Below are positions 44,905-53,382 of a stretch of 64,000 nucleotides of DNA, in pieces. Source of the stretch: Agathobaculum sp. NTUH-O15-33 (GTDB lineage Bacteria; Bacillota; Clostridia; Oscillospirales; Butyricicoccaceae). A program made the translations under genes and the position numbers. Location of the stretch: contig NZ_CP136187.1 of the NCBI RefSeq assembly GCF_033193315.1, positions 1,488,001 through 1,552,000 of the forward strand. Direction: 5' to 3'. The notes under the pieces are model-generated. The model did no database searches and was not told where the DNA came from. It saw only the letters and a program-made list of their open reading frames with translations. Positions within the stretch are counted from its first letter, which is position 1, and every line of letters begins with the position of its first letter.

Positions 44905-46662
44905 TTACTCTTCCTCCGTCACAGATGTTTCTTTTTTCTGGTACAGCGCGGTGCGCTGCTGATAATAGCCGAGCAGATACACATCGTCTAGGCTTTTGTT
45001 CAAGTCGGGGTCACGCCGGTCGAGCTTGTCCGTAATCTCGCCGATAATGTTCTTGTAATACTCGCGCAGGCGAGGCTTCAACCGCGCGAAATAGGGGTTC
45101 AGCCGCTCGTCGATGAGGTGCCACGCATAAAGGGGACGCTGCGCAAAGACCGTTTGCATACGGATGGCGTTTGTCTCGCGGTCCTCCTCCTTGCCGTAGG
45201 TGCTGCGTTCGACCTTCTCCGCGACGGCTAAGAGGCGGCCAAACAAGTAGCTGCGGTCATTGCATGATGTGTCCAGTGCCAAGGTCCATTCCTCCTTCTT
45301 TTTGTCCTTCCGGAATTTTCTTATGATCGCGCACGCCGTTTCCAAAAGGGCTTCCCGGTTTGCGCGCTTGTAAGCCAGCGGCATGCCCGCCCGCGTGACC
45401 AGTGCGCGGAGAATATCCTCCGGCACGGGCTTGCAGTCGACGATGCAGGGGAGCAGTTGCTGCACGTGCTCGCGCAGCACGCGGTCATCCGCTTTAATAA
45501 ACTGATCCTGCTCGGTACCGAACGCACAGTTGACGATCCGGCGGATGGACGGCGATTGGACGCCGTACCGGTAGGAGTCCCAGCAGCAGTCTGTGTACCA
45601 GCGTTCGATATGATTGAGAAAATCCGAGCCCTCCAGCTCGTTATAATAAGTAACGCTCAGGCGGCCGGTCGTTGCCGCGTCCAGCGCGGCGACGACGACA
45701 TCCTGATCCGTTAGGCCCTGCCGGTAGCCGTCAAGGGTGTCTTGCAGGTTTTGCCGATAGCTGGGAAAGTCCGGCGTGCTGCTCTCCGGCAGACCGAGCA
45801 GCGCAAAGGATGGCACCGGGATGCCCTCCGGGTTCCAGCACAGGAAGGTGCGTTTACCTGCCATGACGCCATGGTTGGATACGATCCAGCGCAGCGCGCT
45901 GTGCGCCATCTGCGAGGACAGATAGCCGACGTTAAACGCTTCCTCCGCCTTGGTAAAGCGGCCGCGATAGGTGTAGCCGATCTTGTCGTTGGAAGAAATG
46001 AGCTTCGCGTTGCCGTGCGCTGCGATCACGCCCTTGAGATGCTTATCACAAAAAATGTCCTGCTGCCCGGAGAGCATGCAGATATCCTTGGGCAGCGTCT
46101 CACACTGCGCGGTGAAAAATTGGATAAAGCTATCGAAGAGCGAAGCGTCGCGCCAGCACTCCGCGGAAGCGTTCTCCGGCTTGGGGAGGATACGCCAGCG
46201 CACCAGCCAGCTTCCGAACTTATCCGCCTTATCTTCCGGCGCGACCAGACCGGCGGCGATCAAATCGGAGAGAATGCTGCCGCCTTTGATATAAGCCAGC
46301 ACGGCCCGCACCTTGGGATGCGTAAACGCCGACTCCGCCCATGCGGTAAGCTGCGCAACGTAAGCCTCATACGCCTGTCCGCCGTCCGGCATAAGGTACT
46401 TGAGCTGGTCGCAGAGCGGGTGGGGACACGGGCCCGTCCGGTTGGCGGACTCGATCGTCGCGGGGATAATGGTCTTGTTTTCCTCCTTGGGCACCGTCTG
46501 TGCGCTCTGAAAAACGCCGTCGTCCGAGATCGTGATCTCAAGCTGCGCGTTTTGGACGATATGCGCCACCGGCGTCAGCGGTTCCTTTTCGCCCTCCACC
46601 GCCACGCCGGCGCGGTGCGCCTGCGTTTGATAGGTGCGGTATGCCGCTTGCAGCAATCCCAC
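44905..46662 (-). CDS. cas8c: CRISPR-associated large subunit Cas8c (Csd1)
   Basis: A 585-residue Cascade subunit that recognises the PAM. GLLQAAYRTYQ at the start, SNHGVMAGKRTFLCWNPEG and ALDAATTGRLSVTYYNELEG are Csd1 marks. The start is GTG at 46662, directly after the cas5 stop. In other I-C systems the C-terminal part is also made separately as Cas11c from an internal start; here Met at 45384 (159 codons, MPLAYKRANREALLE) is a candidate, without a strong ribosome site. Confidence 0.95.
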   Translation of the reverse strand: MGLLQAAYRTYQTQAHRAGVAVEGEKEPLTPVAHIVQNAQLEITISDDGVFQSAQTVPKEENKTIIPATIESANRTGPCPHPLCDQLKYLMPDGGQAYEAYVAQLTAWAESAFTHPKVRAVLAYIKGGSILSDLIAAGLVAPEDKADKFGSWLVRWRILPKPENASAECWRDASLFDSFIQFFTAQCETLPKDICMLSGQQDIFCDKHLKGVIAAHGNAKLISSNDKIGYTYRGRFTKAEEAFNVGYLSSQMAHSALRWIVSNHGVMAGKRTFLCWNPEGIPVPSFALLGLPESSTPDFPSYRQNLQDTLDGYRQGLTDQDVVVAALDAATTGRLSVTYYNELEGSDFLNHIERWYTDCCWDSYRYGVQSPSIRRIVNCAFGTEQDQFIKADDRVLREHVQQLLPCIVDCKPVPEDILRALVTRAGMPLAYKRANREALLETACAIIRKFRKDKKKEEWTLALDTSCNDRSYLFGRLLAVAEKVERSTYGKEEDRETNAIRMQTVFAQRPLYAWHLIDERLNPYFARLKPRLREYYKNIIGEITDKLDRRDPDLNKSLDDVYLLGYYQQRTALYQKKETSVTEEE

Positions 46663-47394
46663 TTATTCCGCCTCCTTTGCAAGGCTGTCCACGCTTTGGA
46701 AATTGCCGAAGGTTTCGCCAAACGGTTTGCATTCCATGTCCCGCACCGGGCGGGTAATCGGGCATTGCTCCGGCCGGTCAAATTCGATCACGCCCTGACG
46801 CATCACCGGATGCCAAAAGCGGACGGTCATTTTATTTTCTGTTTCCGGCGAATACGCTTCGTCCGCATAGGTGATCCCGTGGTAGGTCAGGCCGAACGCC
46901 AGCTCCGGCGTTGAATCGTAGTGGCCTTCTCCTTCGCCGAATACGCAGGGCGAGACATAGCCCTGACATTCCCGCGCGCCGAGAAAAATATCACGCCGGC
47001 CGCCGCGCTCGATCATGCGCTTTGCGATATTGTGGTGCTTGTGCTCGTTCCGGTCGCCCGCCAGCTCCGGCCGGTTCTCGTTCCATTCAAAATGCGCGCG
47101 CACCTGATAGCGGCAGTTCCGCAGATAGGTATAATACGAAAGGTCGTTCTTTTTGTCGTAATAATGGATGGGGCGAATGCCCTTGACCTCGGTCTGGATC
47201 TGGTTCATGACGCGTACCGCGTCGATGTACCAAATGATCGTCGGCTTCCAATATACCGAGCTGAGGATACCTTTAAGCGCTTCATATGTCGGCACTTGGA
47301 GCGAGCACTTTTCTCCGCCGACGCGCATGATCGGGTCGGAGAACAGCGCGTATTCGCCGATCACTTCAAACTCCACCGTGTTCCGATATGTCAT
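46663..47394 (-). CDS. cas5: CRISPR-associated crRNA endonuclease Cas5c
   Basis: A 243-residue protein starting TYRNTVEFEVIGEYALFSDP with MRVGGEKCSLQVPTYEALKG, the Cas5d/Cas5c marks. In type I-C it replaces Cas6 and cuts within the repeat to leave the ATTGAAAT-ending 5' handle; no cas6 is present, as expected. ATG 47394 lies 1 base after the cas3 stop, with GGAGGTG upstream inside cas3. The longer open frame upstream is antisense-like cas3 sequence. Confidence 0.95.
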   Translation of the reverse strand: MTYRNTVEFEVIGEYALFSDPIMRVGGEKCSLQVPTYEALKGILSSVYWKPTIIWYIDAVRVMNQIQTEVKGIRPIHYYDKKNDLSYYTYLRNCRYQVRAHFEWNENRPELAGDRNEHKHHNIAKRMIERGGRRDIFLGARECQGYVSPCVFGEGEGHYDSTPELAFGLTYHGITYADEAYSPETENKMTVRFWHPVMRQGVIEFDRPEQCPITRPVRDMECKPFGETFGNFQSVDSLAKEAE

Positions 47395-47395
47395 G

Positions 47396-49774
47396 TTACA
47401 CCTCCATAAATGTATTTTGATCCCCATCCGGGGAAAAACCGGTCTGGTCGGAATAAAACTCCGGGAGGAGGGCCAAAACAGCCCCGTCGCATAGCGCATA
47501 GACCCCGCCTGACTCGCGCAGGCGGTCCAGCTCGTATTGGTACAGCGATACGGAAAAACGCCCGGTTTGCTGAAACAGCGCCTGCCGGTAGGGGAGATCG
47601 TAAGACGCCTGTGGCGAACCAAGCGAGTCGATCAGCTCGGCGCCGCCCGCAAACGGCGTGAGCACATCCGTCGTGTTGTCGTCGAACACGTGAAAAGCTT
47701 GCCCCGCGGTGGCAAAGGCCTGCCCGAACAGATAATCATTTTTCACCGCGCAATGGCCGCGGCCTGTCTGGTTGACCGATAAATAGTCAAGCAGCGTTTG
47801 TCCGCCGGGCAACGGATAGTCCTGCGCGCCTTGTTTCATTTCGTCATACAGGGCGCGGTAATAGGATTGCACCGCCGCCTCACCAGCCAGATCGTTTGCA
47901 AAGGCCGTGGGGGTGCGTGAATATTGCAGCAAAACAGAGGCCGCCGCCTGCTGGCATTCGCGGATTTCTTTTAAATGGCTTAGGTTTTCACCGCGCAGCC
48001 GGACGATGTAGACCGGATATAGCCTTCCGTGATCGCCGCTTCGGTTGCAGCGTCCGGCGGACTGCACGATATTATCTAGTCCGGCCAACACGCGGATGAC
48101 ACACCCGAAGGAAAAATCGACGCCCGCCTCGACGAGCTGCGTGGAAATACAGATCACCGGCGCATGGTCGTCAAGCGCTTTCTGAATCGCAGTCATGGTC
48201 TGCATACGGTGCGCCATGCACATGGCGTTGGACAAATGAAAGCGCAGCCCCTTCCACCGGCCTTGCAGCGCGGCGTATAACGCGCGCGCCTGCGTCCGCG
48301 TGTTGCAGATCAGCAGCAGACTGCCGTGCTTGCCCGCCTGTTCGCAAGCGAAGCCGGCCAATTCTTCCACGGTAAAGTCCGGCACGCTGCGGTCGATGAT
48401 CTCCGTGCGGCGGAATACCGTTTGCCAGCTCTGCTCCTGCGGGACGAGCTCGGGCTCCGCCGCGTACCGCAGGCGGTGCGCCGTCTGCTCCAAGCACGGC
48501 TGCGTGGCCGAGCAAAGCACCACGGACGCGCCGCAATAGGAAGCAAGATAATTGAGCGCCAAATTAAATTCGGATAACAAGCGGCGCGGCACCGACTGTA
48601 CCTCGTCGATCACGATCACGCTGTCGCGCAGCGCGTTCATGCGCCGGATGCAGGAGCTTTGCCCGGCAAGCAGCGTGTTCAGCAACTGCACCAGCGTGGT
48701 AATGACCATGGGGGCCTGCCAATTCTCCAGCAGCAGCTCGTTGTAGTCCAGTTTCTCTTCACTTTTTTCCTGCACGACATTGGAGTGATGCTCTAAAATC
48801 AGACGGTCGTCGCCGAGAAAGTCTCGAATGACCTTTGCGTTTTGTTCCAGTACTGACAGTAACGGAATAACGAAAAAGATTCGCTTTTTTCCTTCTGCGG
48901 CAGCGGCGAGCGCGTAGCGCAGCGAGGCCAAGGTTTTGCCGCCGCCCGTGGGAACGTTTAGCCGGAACACGCCGCTGCCTCTTCCCGCCGCCATTCGGCA
49001 GCGGTCCGAGATGCTTTTTCTGACCTGATCGATGGACTCCGTATTGGGAAAAGCCGCAAGGCGGGATTCTAACACGGCCAACCGATCGGCCCAGCAGGCG
49101 GACGGTACCTCTGGGTAAGCGGCGGGATCGGCTGTTCGCATAAATTCCGCTGTGTCCCGCCGGTCGCCCTCGATCACGGCGGAGAGGGTATGCCGGGCGA
49201 GCAGCGCCAGATAAAAGAGCAGTTCCTTCTGGCTGTCGCCAAGCGGCCGCAGCCTGTCAAGCGCGGCCTGCACCTCTTTTACCGCTTCGTCAAACAGCCG
49301 GTCGAGCGTTTGTTCATTTTCGCAGAGCTGAAGAAAATTGGCGCGGGCCTGCTCGTACCCGGTGCCCTCGGTGGTCAGCCGGTGCCGGAACCCGTCCGCG
49401 CCGTCGGGGGAGATGCAGTCAAACTGTCCATGGTGCGCGCCAATGGCAAAGGCGAGCAGCTCGCTCGTCGCGTTGCGGAAGGTCTGTCCCGCATCGGTGT
49501 GCCACCGTTCCAGCGCGTATCGTGCGCCCGCAAAGGTGTGGTTGACGCTGCCGCGGCGTGCTTCTTCCCCACGCGCTTTCCGTTCTATATATTGCTTGAA
49601 CGCCTCGGTGTATTTCCCCATGTCGTGCAGCAGCCCGGCCAGATACGCCGTTTGCTCCATGCCCGGCGGCGCGGCGGCGCGTGTGTATACGGCGCATTGC
49701 CGGTTGTGTGCGGCAACGGTCTGCACAATTTCTCTTCCGGCGTCGTCCCTGCGGATGTGTGCGGGATAGTTCAA
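47396..49774 (-). CDS. cas3: CRISPR-associated helicase-nuclease Cas3
   Basis: A 792-residue protein that degrades DNA bound by Cascade. The N-terminal HD nuclease has LAGLLHDMGKYTEAF (residues ~45-60) and IGAHHGQ; the SF2 helicase has PTGGGKT (~284), VIDEVQ (DExH-like box), LCSATQP (motif III) and STQLVEAGVDFSF with QSAGRCNRSG (motifs V and VI). The start is TTG at 49774, about 9 bases after GGAGG. First gene of the cas operon; no regulator gene is adjacent. Confidence 0.96.
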   Translation of the reverse strand: MNYPAHIRRDDAGREIVQTVAAHNRQCAVYTRAAAPPGMEQTAYLAGLLHDMGKYTEAFKQYIERKARGEEARRGSVNHTFAGARYALERWHTDAGQTFRNATSELLAFAIGAHHGQFDCISPDGADGFRHRLTTEGTGYEQARANFLQLCENEQTLDRLFDEAVKEVQAALDRLRPLGDSQKELLFYLALLARHTLSAVIEGDRRDTAEFMRTADPAAYPEVPSACWADRLAVLESRLAAFPNTESIDQVRKSISDRCRMAAGRGSGVFRLNVPTGGGKTLASLRYALAAAAEGKKRIFFVIPLLSVLEQNAKVIRDFLGDDRLILEHHSNVVQEKSEEKLDYNELLLENWQAPMVITTLVQLLNTLLAGQSSCIRRMNALRDSVIVIDEVQSVPRRLLSEFNLALNYLASYCGASVVLCSATQPCLEQTAHRLRYAAEPELVPQEQSWQTVFRRTEIIDRSVPDFTVEELAGFACEQAGKHGSLLLICNTRTQARALYAALQGRWKGLRFHLSNAMCMAHRMQTMTAIQKALDDHAPVICISTQLVEAGVDFSFGCVIRVLAGLDNIVQSAGRCNRSGDHGRLYPVYIVRLRGENLSHLKEIRECQQAAASVLLQYSRTPTAFANDLAGEAAVQSYYRALYDEMKQGAQDYPLPGGQTLLDYLSVNQTGRGHCAVKNDYLFGQAFATAGQAFHVFDDNTTDVLTPFAGGAELIDSLGSPQASYDLPYRQALFQQTGRFSVSLYQYELDRLRESGGVYALCDGAVLALLPEFYSDQTGFSPDGDQNTFMEV

Positions 49775-50229
49775 AGTAGCTCGCCTCCGTCGTTTGTCAA
49801 GCGGTTCATTTTCGATATGTTAAGCATACCATAGGAAGTGTCCGATAAAAAGGACTTTCAAAACCGCATATCACCAAGTAGAAGGTAAATCTTGTAATCA
49901 GTATAGCACAGTCTTTGACCGATTTCCACGAAAAAACCGATAAAACGACACCGGCGCGCCGCAGGCTTCGCCGCTATCCGGACGACGGTTTTTGCGAATC
50001 AGGCAGCTTGTCGAAACGAGTCGTAAATTTTGTTTACAATCTCTTCAGACTTTCTACAAACTTTGGACATATCGGTAGGGTATTCTATTACCAGAGCAAA
50101 GGATTAGAAAGTTACCTCCTTTAAGGCAGGCTCTATAGAAAATCTGACCCGGTCCTGTGGGACGGAATACCGCGCAGGCTCCCGGGCAGTCCAAAGATAC
50201 AGGCGGCTGAAAAGCGCCTTTGTTCATAA
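49775..50229. other. Gap upstream of cas3
   Basis: Must hold the cas operon promoter. The best candidate is an extended -10 TATGGTATGCT on the minus strand (near 49825-49835) with a weak -35. From 49860 to 50229 I see short AT-rich tracts and CGACGAGTCG-like palindromes but no supported gene; the 69-codon rightward frame at 49915 starts with TTG and lacks a ribosome site. Confidence 0.4.
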
Positions 50230-50268
50230 AAAGCACGCGCCGGAGCAAAAGCTCAGAGCGCGTGCTTT
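50230..50268 (-). terminator. Terminator of the GPH symporter gene
   Basis: Stem AAAGCACGCGC/GCGCGTGCTTT with an inner GAGC/GCTC helix; five Ts follow on the minus strand, 7 bases after the stop at 50275. Confidence 0.8.
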
Positions 50269-50274
50269 GGCGTA

Positions 50275-51684
50275 TTATGAGTCGGCTTGCTTTTCCTGCG
50301 CCTGTTCCCGCGCAAGCATATCGGCCATGATGCCGGGATAGATGCGGTCCAGCCGGTACCAAAGCAGACAAATGGCGATCAGCGCCCAAGCCAGCAGGTT
50401 GCCGTAAATATAGATATGCTCGATCATAACGGCGGCCCGCGCGGGAATGACCGAGCGCCCGGAAAAGCCCGCGGCTTCCAGCAGCAGGCCGACCAGCGCC
50501 ATGGTAGCGCCGCTGCCGAATTTTTGTCCGGCGGTGGTGGCGGAAACGATCAGGCCTTGCAAGCGCACCCCGGTTTTCCAATGGCCGTATTCAATGATAT
50601 CGGCCAGCATGGAGTATTTAACGCCACGAAAACAGCCCTTGCCAATTCCGCGCAGCACGCAGGCGAACAGGGCAAGGCGCAGGCTGGCGGGAGAAAAAAG
50701 CTGCATGGCCATGCCGAGCGCCGCAATGACGGCGCCGGACAGCGCCACGCCCCGCTTGCCAAGGCGAAAGATGAACGGGGCGAGAAACAGCACGGTCACA
50801 ATCTGCGGCACGGATTCAAACGCGGCGAGCGCGCCGGTCAGGTCGCGGTCGCCCAGCACATACTGCGCATAATAGGCGCTGCAAGAACCCGTGACCGCTT
50901 CGTAGAACGCGAGAAAAACCGAAAGCAGAAAAAACAAAAGAAAGTACCGGTTGGTCAGGATGAGGCGCAGGCCCTGCAGCAGCGGCACCTCGCGTCCCTC
51001 ACGCGTTTTGGTTGCAAGCGGCACGCGCTCCCGGCAGTTTTGAAAACAGAACCAAAGCATGAGGATGGAGAGCGCGGCATAAAGCAAAGACACGGTGATC
51101 CAAGCGCGCTGCGTATTGCCCAATAGCGAAACGAGCGGGAAGGTGACGGCGGTAACGACCAGATTGCCGACCGCCGACATGCCGGTGCGGTACAGGTTGA
51201 CGGAGGCGCGTTGGGCGGTGTCGCGCGTCATCAGCGTGGCAAGCGTGGCGTAGGGCAGGTTCAGCGCGGTGTAAACGACAGTTGTGCACAAGTTATAGGT
51301 GATGAAAATATAGACCGCCCGAACCCACTGCGAGCCCGGCGGCACCGTGAACAGCAGCACGGCGGATATCCCGTAGGGCAGCATCATCCATAGGATCCAA
51401 GCGCGCGCCTTGCCGTGCCTCGAGTGCGTCCGGTCGATCAGCGCGCCCACGATCACATCGCTGATACCGTCAAATATGCGGGAGATCATCAGAATCGTGC
51501 CGACGATCAACACGTCCACATGGATCACATTGGTGTAGAAATACAGCAGCAGCGAGGTCGTCAGGGCGAAAACGACGTTGCAGGCCACGTCGCCCATGCC
51601 GTAGGCCAGTTTTTCCCGCGTGCGGATGCGGGCGAACTGCGCATCCGCCGTGCCGGTGATCGGTGGTTCCACCCTGTGTTTCAT
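50275..51684 (-). CDS. GPH-family sugar:cation symporter
   Basis: A 469-residue membrane protein with 12 predicted helices of the glycoside-pentoside-hexuronide:cation family. REKLAYGMGDVACNVVFALT is the usual first helix, SDVIVGALIDRTHSRHGKAR the family signature after helix 2, and NLPYATLATLMTRD another block. Substrate unknown. It is divergent from the RpiR-family regulator across a tandem repeat region and is the obvious candidate target. ATG 51684 follows AGAGAGGA. Confidence 0.9.
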   Translation of the reverse strand: MKHRVEPPITGTADAQFARIRTREKLAYGMGDVACNVVFALTTSLLLYFYTNVIHVDVLIVGTILMISRIFDGISDVIVGALIDRTHSRHGKARAWILWMMLPYGISAVLLFTVPPGSQWVRAVYIFITYNLCTTVVYTALNLPYATLATLMTRDTAQRASVNLYRTGMSAVGNLVVTAVTFPLVSLLGNTQRAWITVSLLYAALSILMLWFCFQNCRERVPLATKTREGREVPLLQGLRLILTNRYFLLFFLLSVFLAFYEAVTGSCSAYYAQYVLGDRDLTGALAAFESVPQIVTVLFLAPFIFRLGKRGVALSGAVIAALGMAMQLFSPASLRLALFACVLRGIGKGCFRGVKYSMLADIIEYGHWKTGVRLQGLIVSATTAGQKFGSGATMALVGLLLEAAGFSGRSVIPARAAVMIEHIYIYGNLLAWALIAICLLWYRLDRIYPGIMADMLAREQAQEKQADS

Positions 51685-51792
51685 TCCTCTCTTTTCGATA
51701 TACCACTATCGTATCGCGTTACGGAATAAATATCAATTAGCATTCCTGTACAAGGTACTTTGTTCAATATTGTCATGGTATACAACGCCGTG

Positions 51793-52011
51793 CTGTGGTA
51801 TAATAGCCGCAAAACGGCTATTATACTTTGATTAAATTAATTATACCATCAGCGGCTCTTAGGTGTGTTTTGGCTCTTCGGAATTGCTTGCCGCTGTGGT
51901 ATAATAGCCGCAAGACGGCTATTATACCCGGATTAAATTAATTATACCATCAGTGGCGCGTAGGTGTGTTTTGACAATTTGAAAAAGCTTGCCACTGTGG
52001 TACAATAGGCA
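51793..52011. repeat. Tandem regulatory repeat, period 101 bp
   Basis: Two full copies and the start of a third. The -10-like hexamers fall at 51799, 51900 and 52001, exactly 101 apart. Each full unit has GTGGTATAATAGCCGC, a hairpin (in copy 2 a perfect GGTATAATAGCCG-N5-CGGCTATTATACC) and GATTAAATTAATTATACCAT followed by AGGTGTGTTTT. Copies 1 and 2 differ at a few bases. It fills the space between the divergent symporter and regulator. Confidence 0.85.
51979..52006 (+). promoter_or_regulatory. Promoter of the RpiR-family gene
   Basis: TTGAAA (51979-51984), 16-base spacer, TACAAT (52001-52006), formed by the third repeat unit. The two upstream units keep TATAAT and may give extra start sites or regulator sites. 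Confidence 0.6.
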
Positions 52012-52036
52012 AAAGGGCGGAACGGGAGGCGGAAGT

Positions 52037-52873
52037 ATGGAAAAAAACCTGTATATGCTGCTGGAGGGCAGATACCCCACGCTGCACCGGGTGGAAAAGA
52101 AAATCGCCGGTTATGTGCTGGCGCACGCCGACGCTGTGGTGACGATGAGCGTGCAGCAGCTTGCCAAGGAATTGGACGTGGCCGAATCGAGCATCGTGCG
52201 GTTCAGTAAAACGCTGGGCTGCTCCGGCTTCGCCGAATTTAAGCTGATGCTCGTGAAATATGCGCCAAGCGCGGCGCGCACGATCTTTGAGGAGCTTTCG
52301 CCGCAGGACGATGCGGCCGCGATCACCAAAAAGGTTTTTTCCCGCAACATCGATACGTTGGAGCGCGCGCTCGGCCTGTTGGATTTTGACAAGATCGGGC
52401 AAGCGGTCGACTGGATGGACGGCGCGGAGCGTATCGTATTTTATGCGCTGGGCGCTTCAGCGTCGATCGCGGAGGACTTTTATATCCGTTTGATGCGCAT
52501 CGGTATGAACGCGCAGGCGGTGACCGACGCGCACCTGAGCCAAATATCCGCCGGTATGCTGTCTCGCCGCGCGGTAGCGGTCGGCATTACGCACACGGGC
52601 CGCACGTTCGAGGTGGTGCACGCGCTGGCGGCCGCGCGGGAGCAGGGCGCAAAGACCATAGCGATCACCGGCTTTCCGCAAACGCCGGTAGAGCGCGCGG
52701 CCGATCTGTGTCTTGAGCTGTATTCGCCCGAGCAGCTGTTTGTCTCGCCGCGCGTGGCGCAGGTGTCGCTGATCGATAGCCTGTATGTCGGGCTGGCCCT
52801 TCGCAGAAAGGCAAGCGCACTGAGCTACGTCAACCGCATGGAAAATTCGCTGAAAGATTTCCGCGTCAAATGA
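52037..52873 (+). CDS. MurR/RpiR-family transcriptional regulator
   Basis: A 278-residue regulator with an N-terminal RpiR HTH (MSVQQLAKELDVAESSIVRF followed by SKTLGCSGFAEFKLML) and a C-terminal SIS sugar-phosphate-binding domain (residues ~105-260; FYALGASASIAEDFYIRLM and GITHTGRTFEVVHALAAARE). The effector is probably a phosphosugar. ATG 52037 follows GGGAGGCGG. Divergent from the GPH symporter. Confidence 0.92.
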   Translation: MEKNLYMLLEGRYPTLHRVEKKIAGYVLAHADAVVTMSVQQLAKELDVAESSIVRFSKTLGCSGFAEFKLMLVKYAPSAARTIFEELSPQDDAAAITKKVFSRNIDTLERALGLLDFDKIGQAVDWMDGAERIVFYALGASASIAEDFYIRLMRIGMNAQAVTDAHLSQISAGMLSRRAVAVGITHTGRTFEVVHALAAAREQGAKTIAITGFPQTPVERAADLCLELYSPEQLFVSPRVAQVSLIDSLYVGLALRRKASALSYVNRMENSLKDFRVK

Positions 52874-52929
52874 GCGGATAAAACAATTTACTAGAAGGGG
52901 GTGTAAAATAAATTTTCACAAATGAATAG

Positions 52930-53098
52930 AAAACTGTTGCAAAGCGAAGAATGCTACCAATTTTGTCATTCTGAGAAGCGAAGCGACGAAGAATCTCGCG
53001 CGAACGCGCGTTCCCAGCGTAAATTCCGCGCGTTCGCGCGAGATTCTTCACTTCGTTCAGAATGACATTTGGGTACTCTTCTATTTTGCAACAGTTTT
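52930..53098. repeat. MITE-like palindromic repeat, copy 3 (family A)
   Basis: 169 bp with ends AAAACTGTTGCAAAG and TTTTGCAACAGTTTT and inner arms TCGCGCGAACGCGCG and GTCATTCTGA as in copy 2. Its outer arm bases differ from copies 1 and 2 but are again self-complementary, so pairing is conserved. Confidence 0.85.
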
Positions 53099-53382
53099 TT
53101 TACAGCCCCTTCTTTTTCGCGGAATAATATTCCGTGATAATGAATATTGTTTTGATATGTCGCATTGCATAAGAAATATTATTCGATATTGTGAACAAGT
53201 GATGAAAATAAAAAAGATGTTGAGATTACCTTGATATTTTATAAAAAGGCAGATATATTGGATGAAAAGCGGAAGACGCGTTTGGTGGGGGAGGTGTGTG
53301 AGCGAACGCGTCCAGCTGATGGGAAATGAATAATATTTGAAAATGGAGCGAGCAAGAACACAGAAAAGGAGCAAAAGAGGAA
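53099..53382. other. Gap upstream of the surface phosphatase
   Basis: AT-rich. Holds GGAATAATATTCC (near 53118-53130, a palindrome) and the promoter at 53231. Nothing else seen. Confidence 0.4.
53231..53259 (+). promoter_or_regulatory. Promoter of the surface metallophosphatase
   Basis: TTGATA (53231-53236), 17-base spacer, TATATT (53254-53259); leaves about 115 bases of leader. Confidence 0.6.

Noticed and set aside
47395..47622. Extended N-terminus for Cas5 (76 codons)
   Set aside because: Overlaps the cas3 coding end; the ATG at 47394 has GGAGGTG and matches Cas5c starts.
49915..50124. Rightward 69-codon frame upstream of cas3
   Set aside because: Starts with TTG without a ribosome site; no recognisable family.
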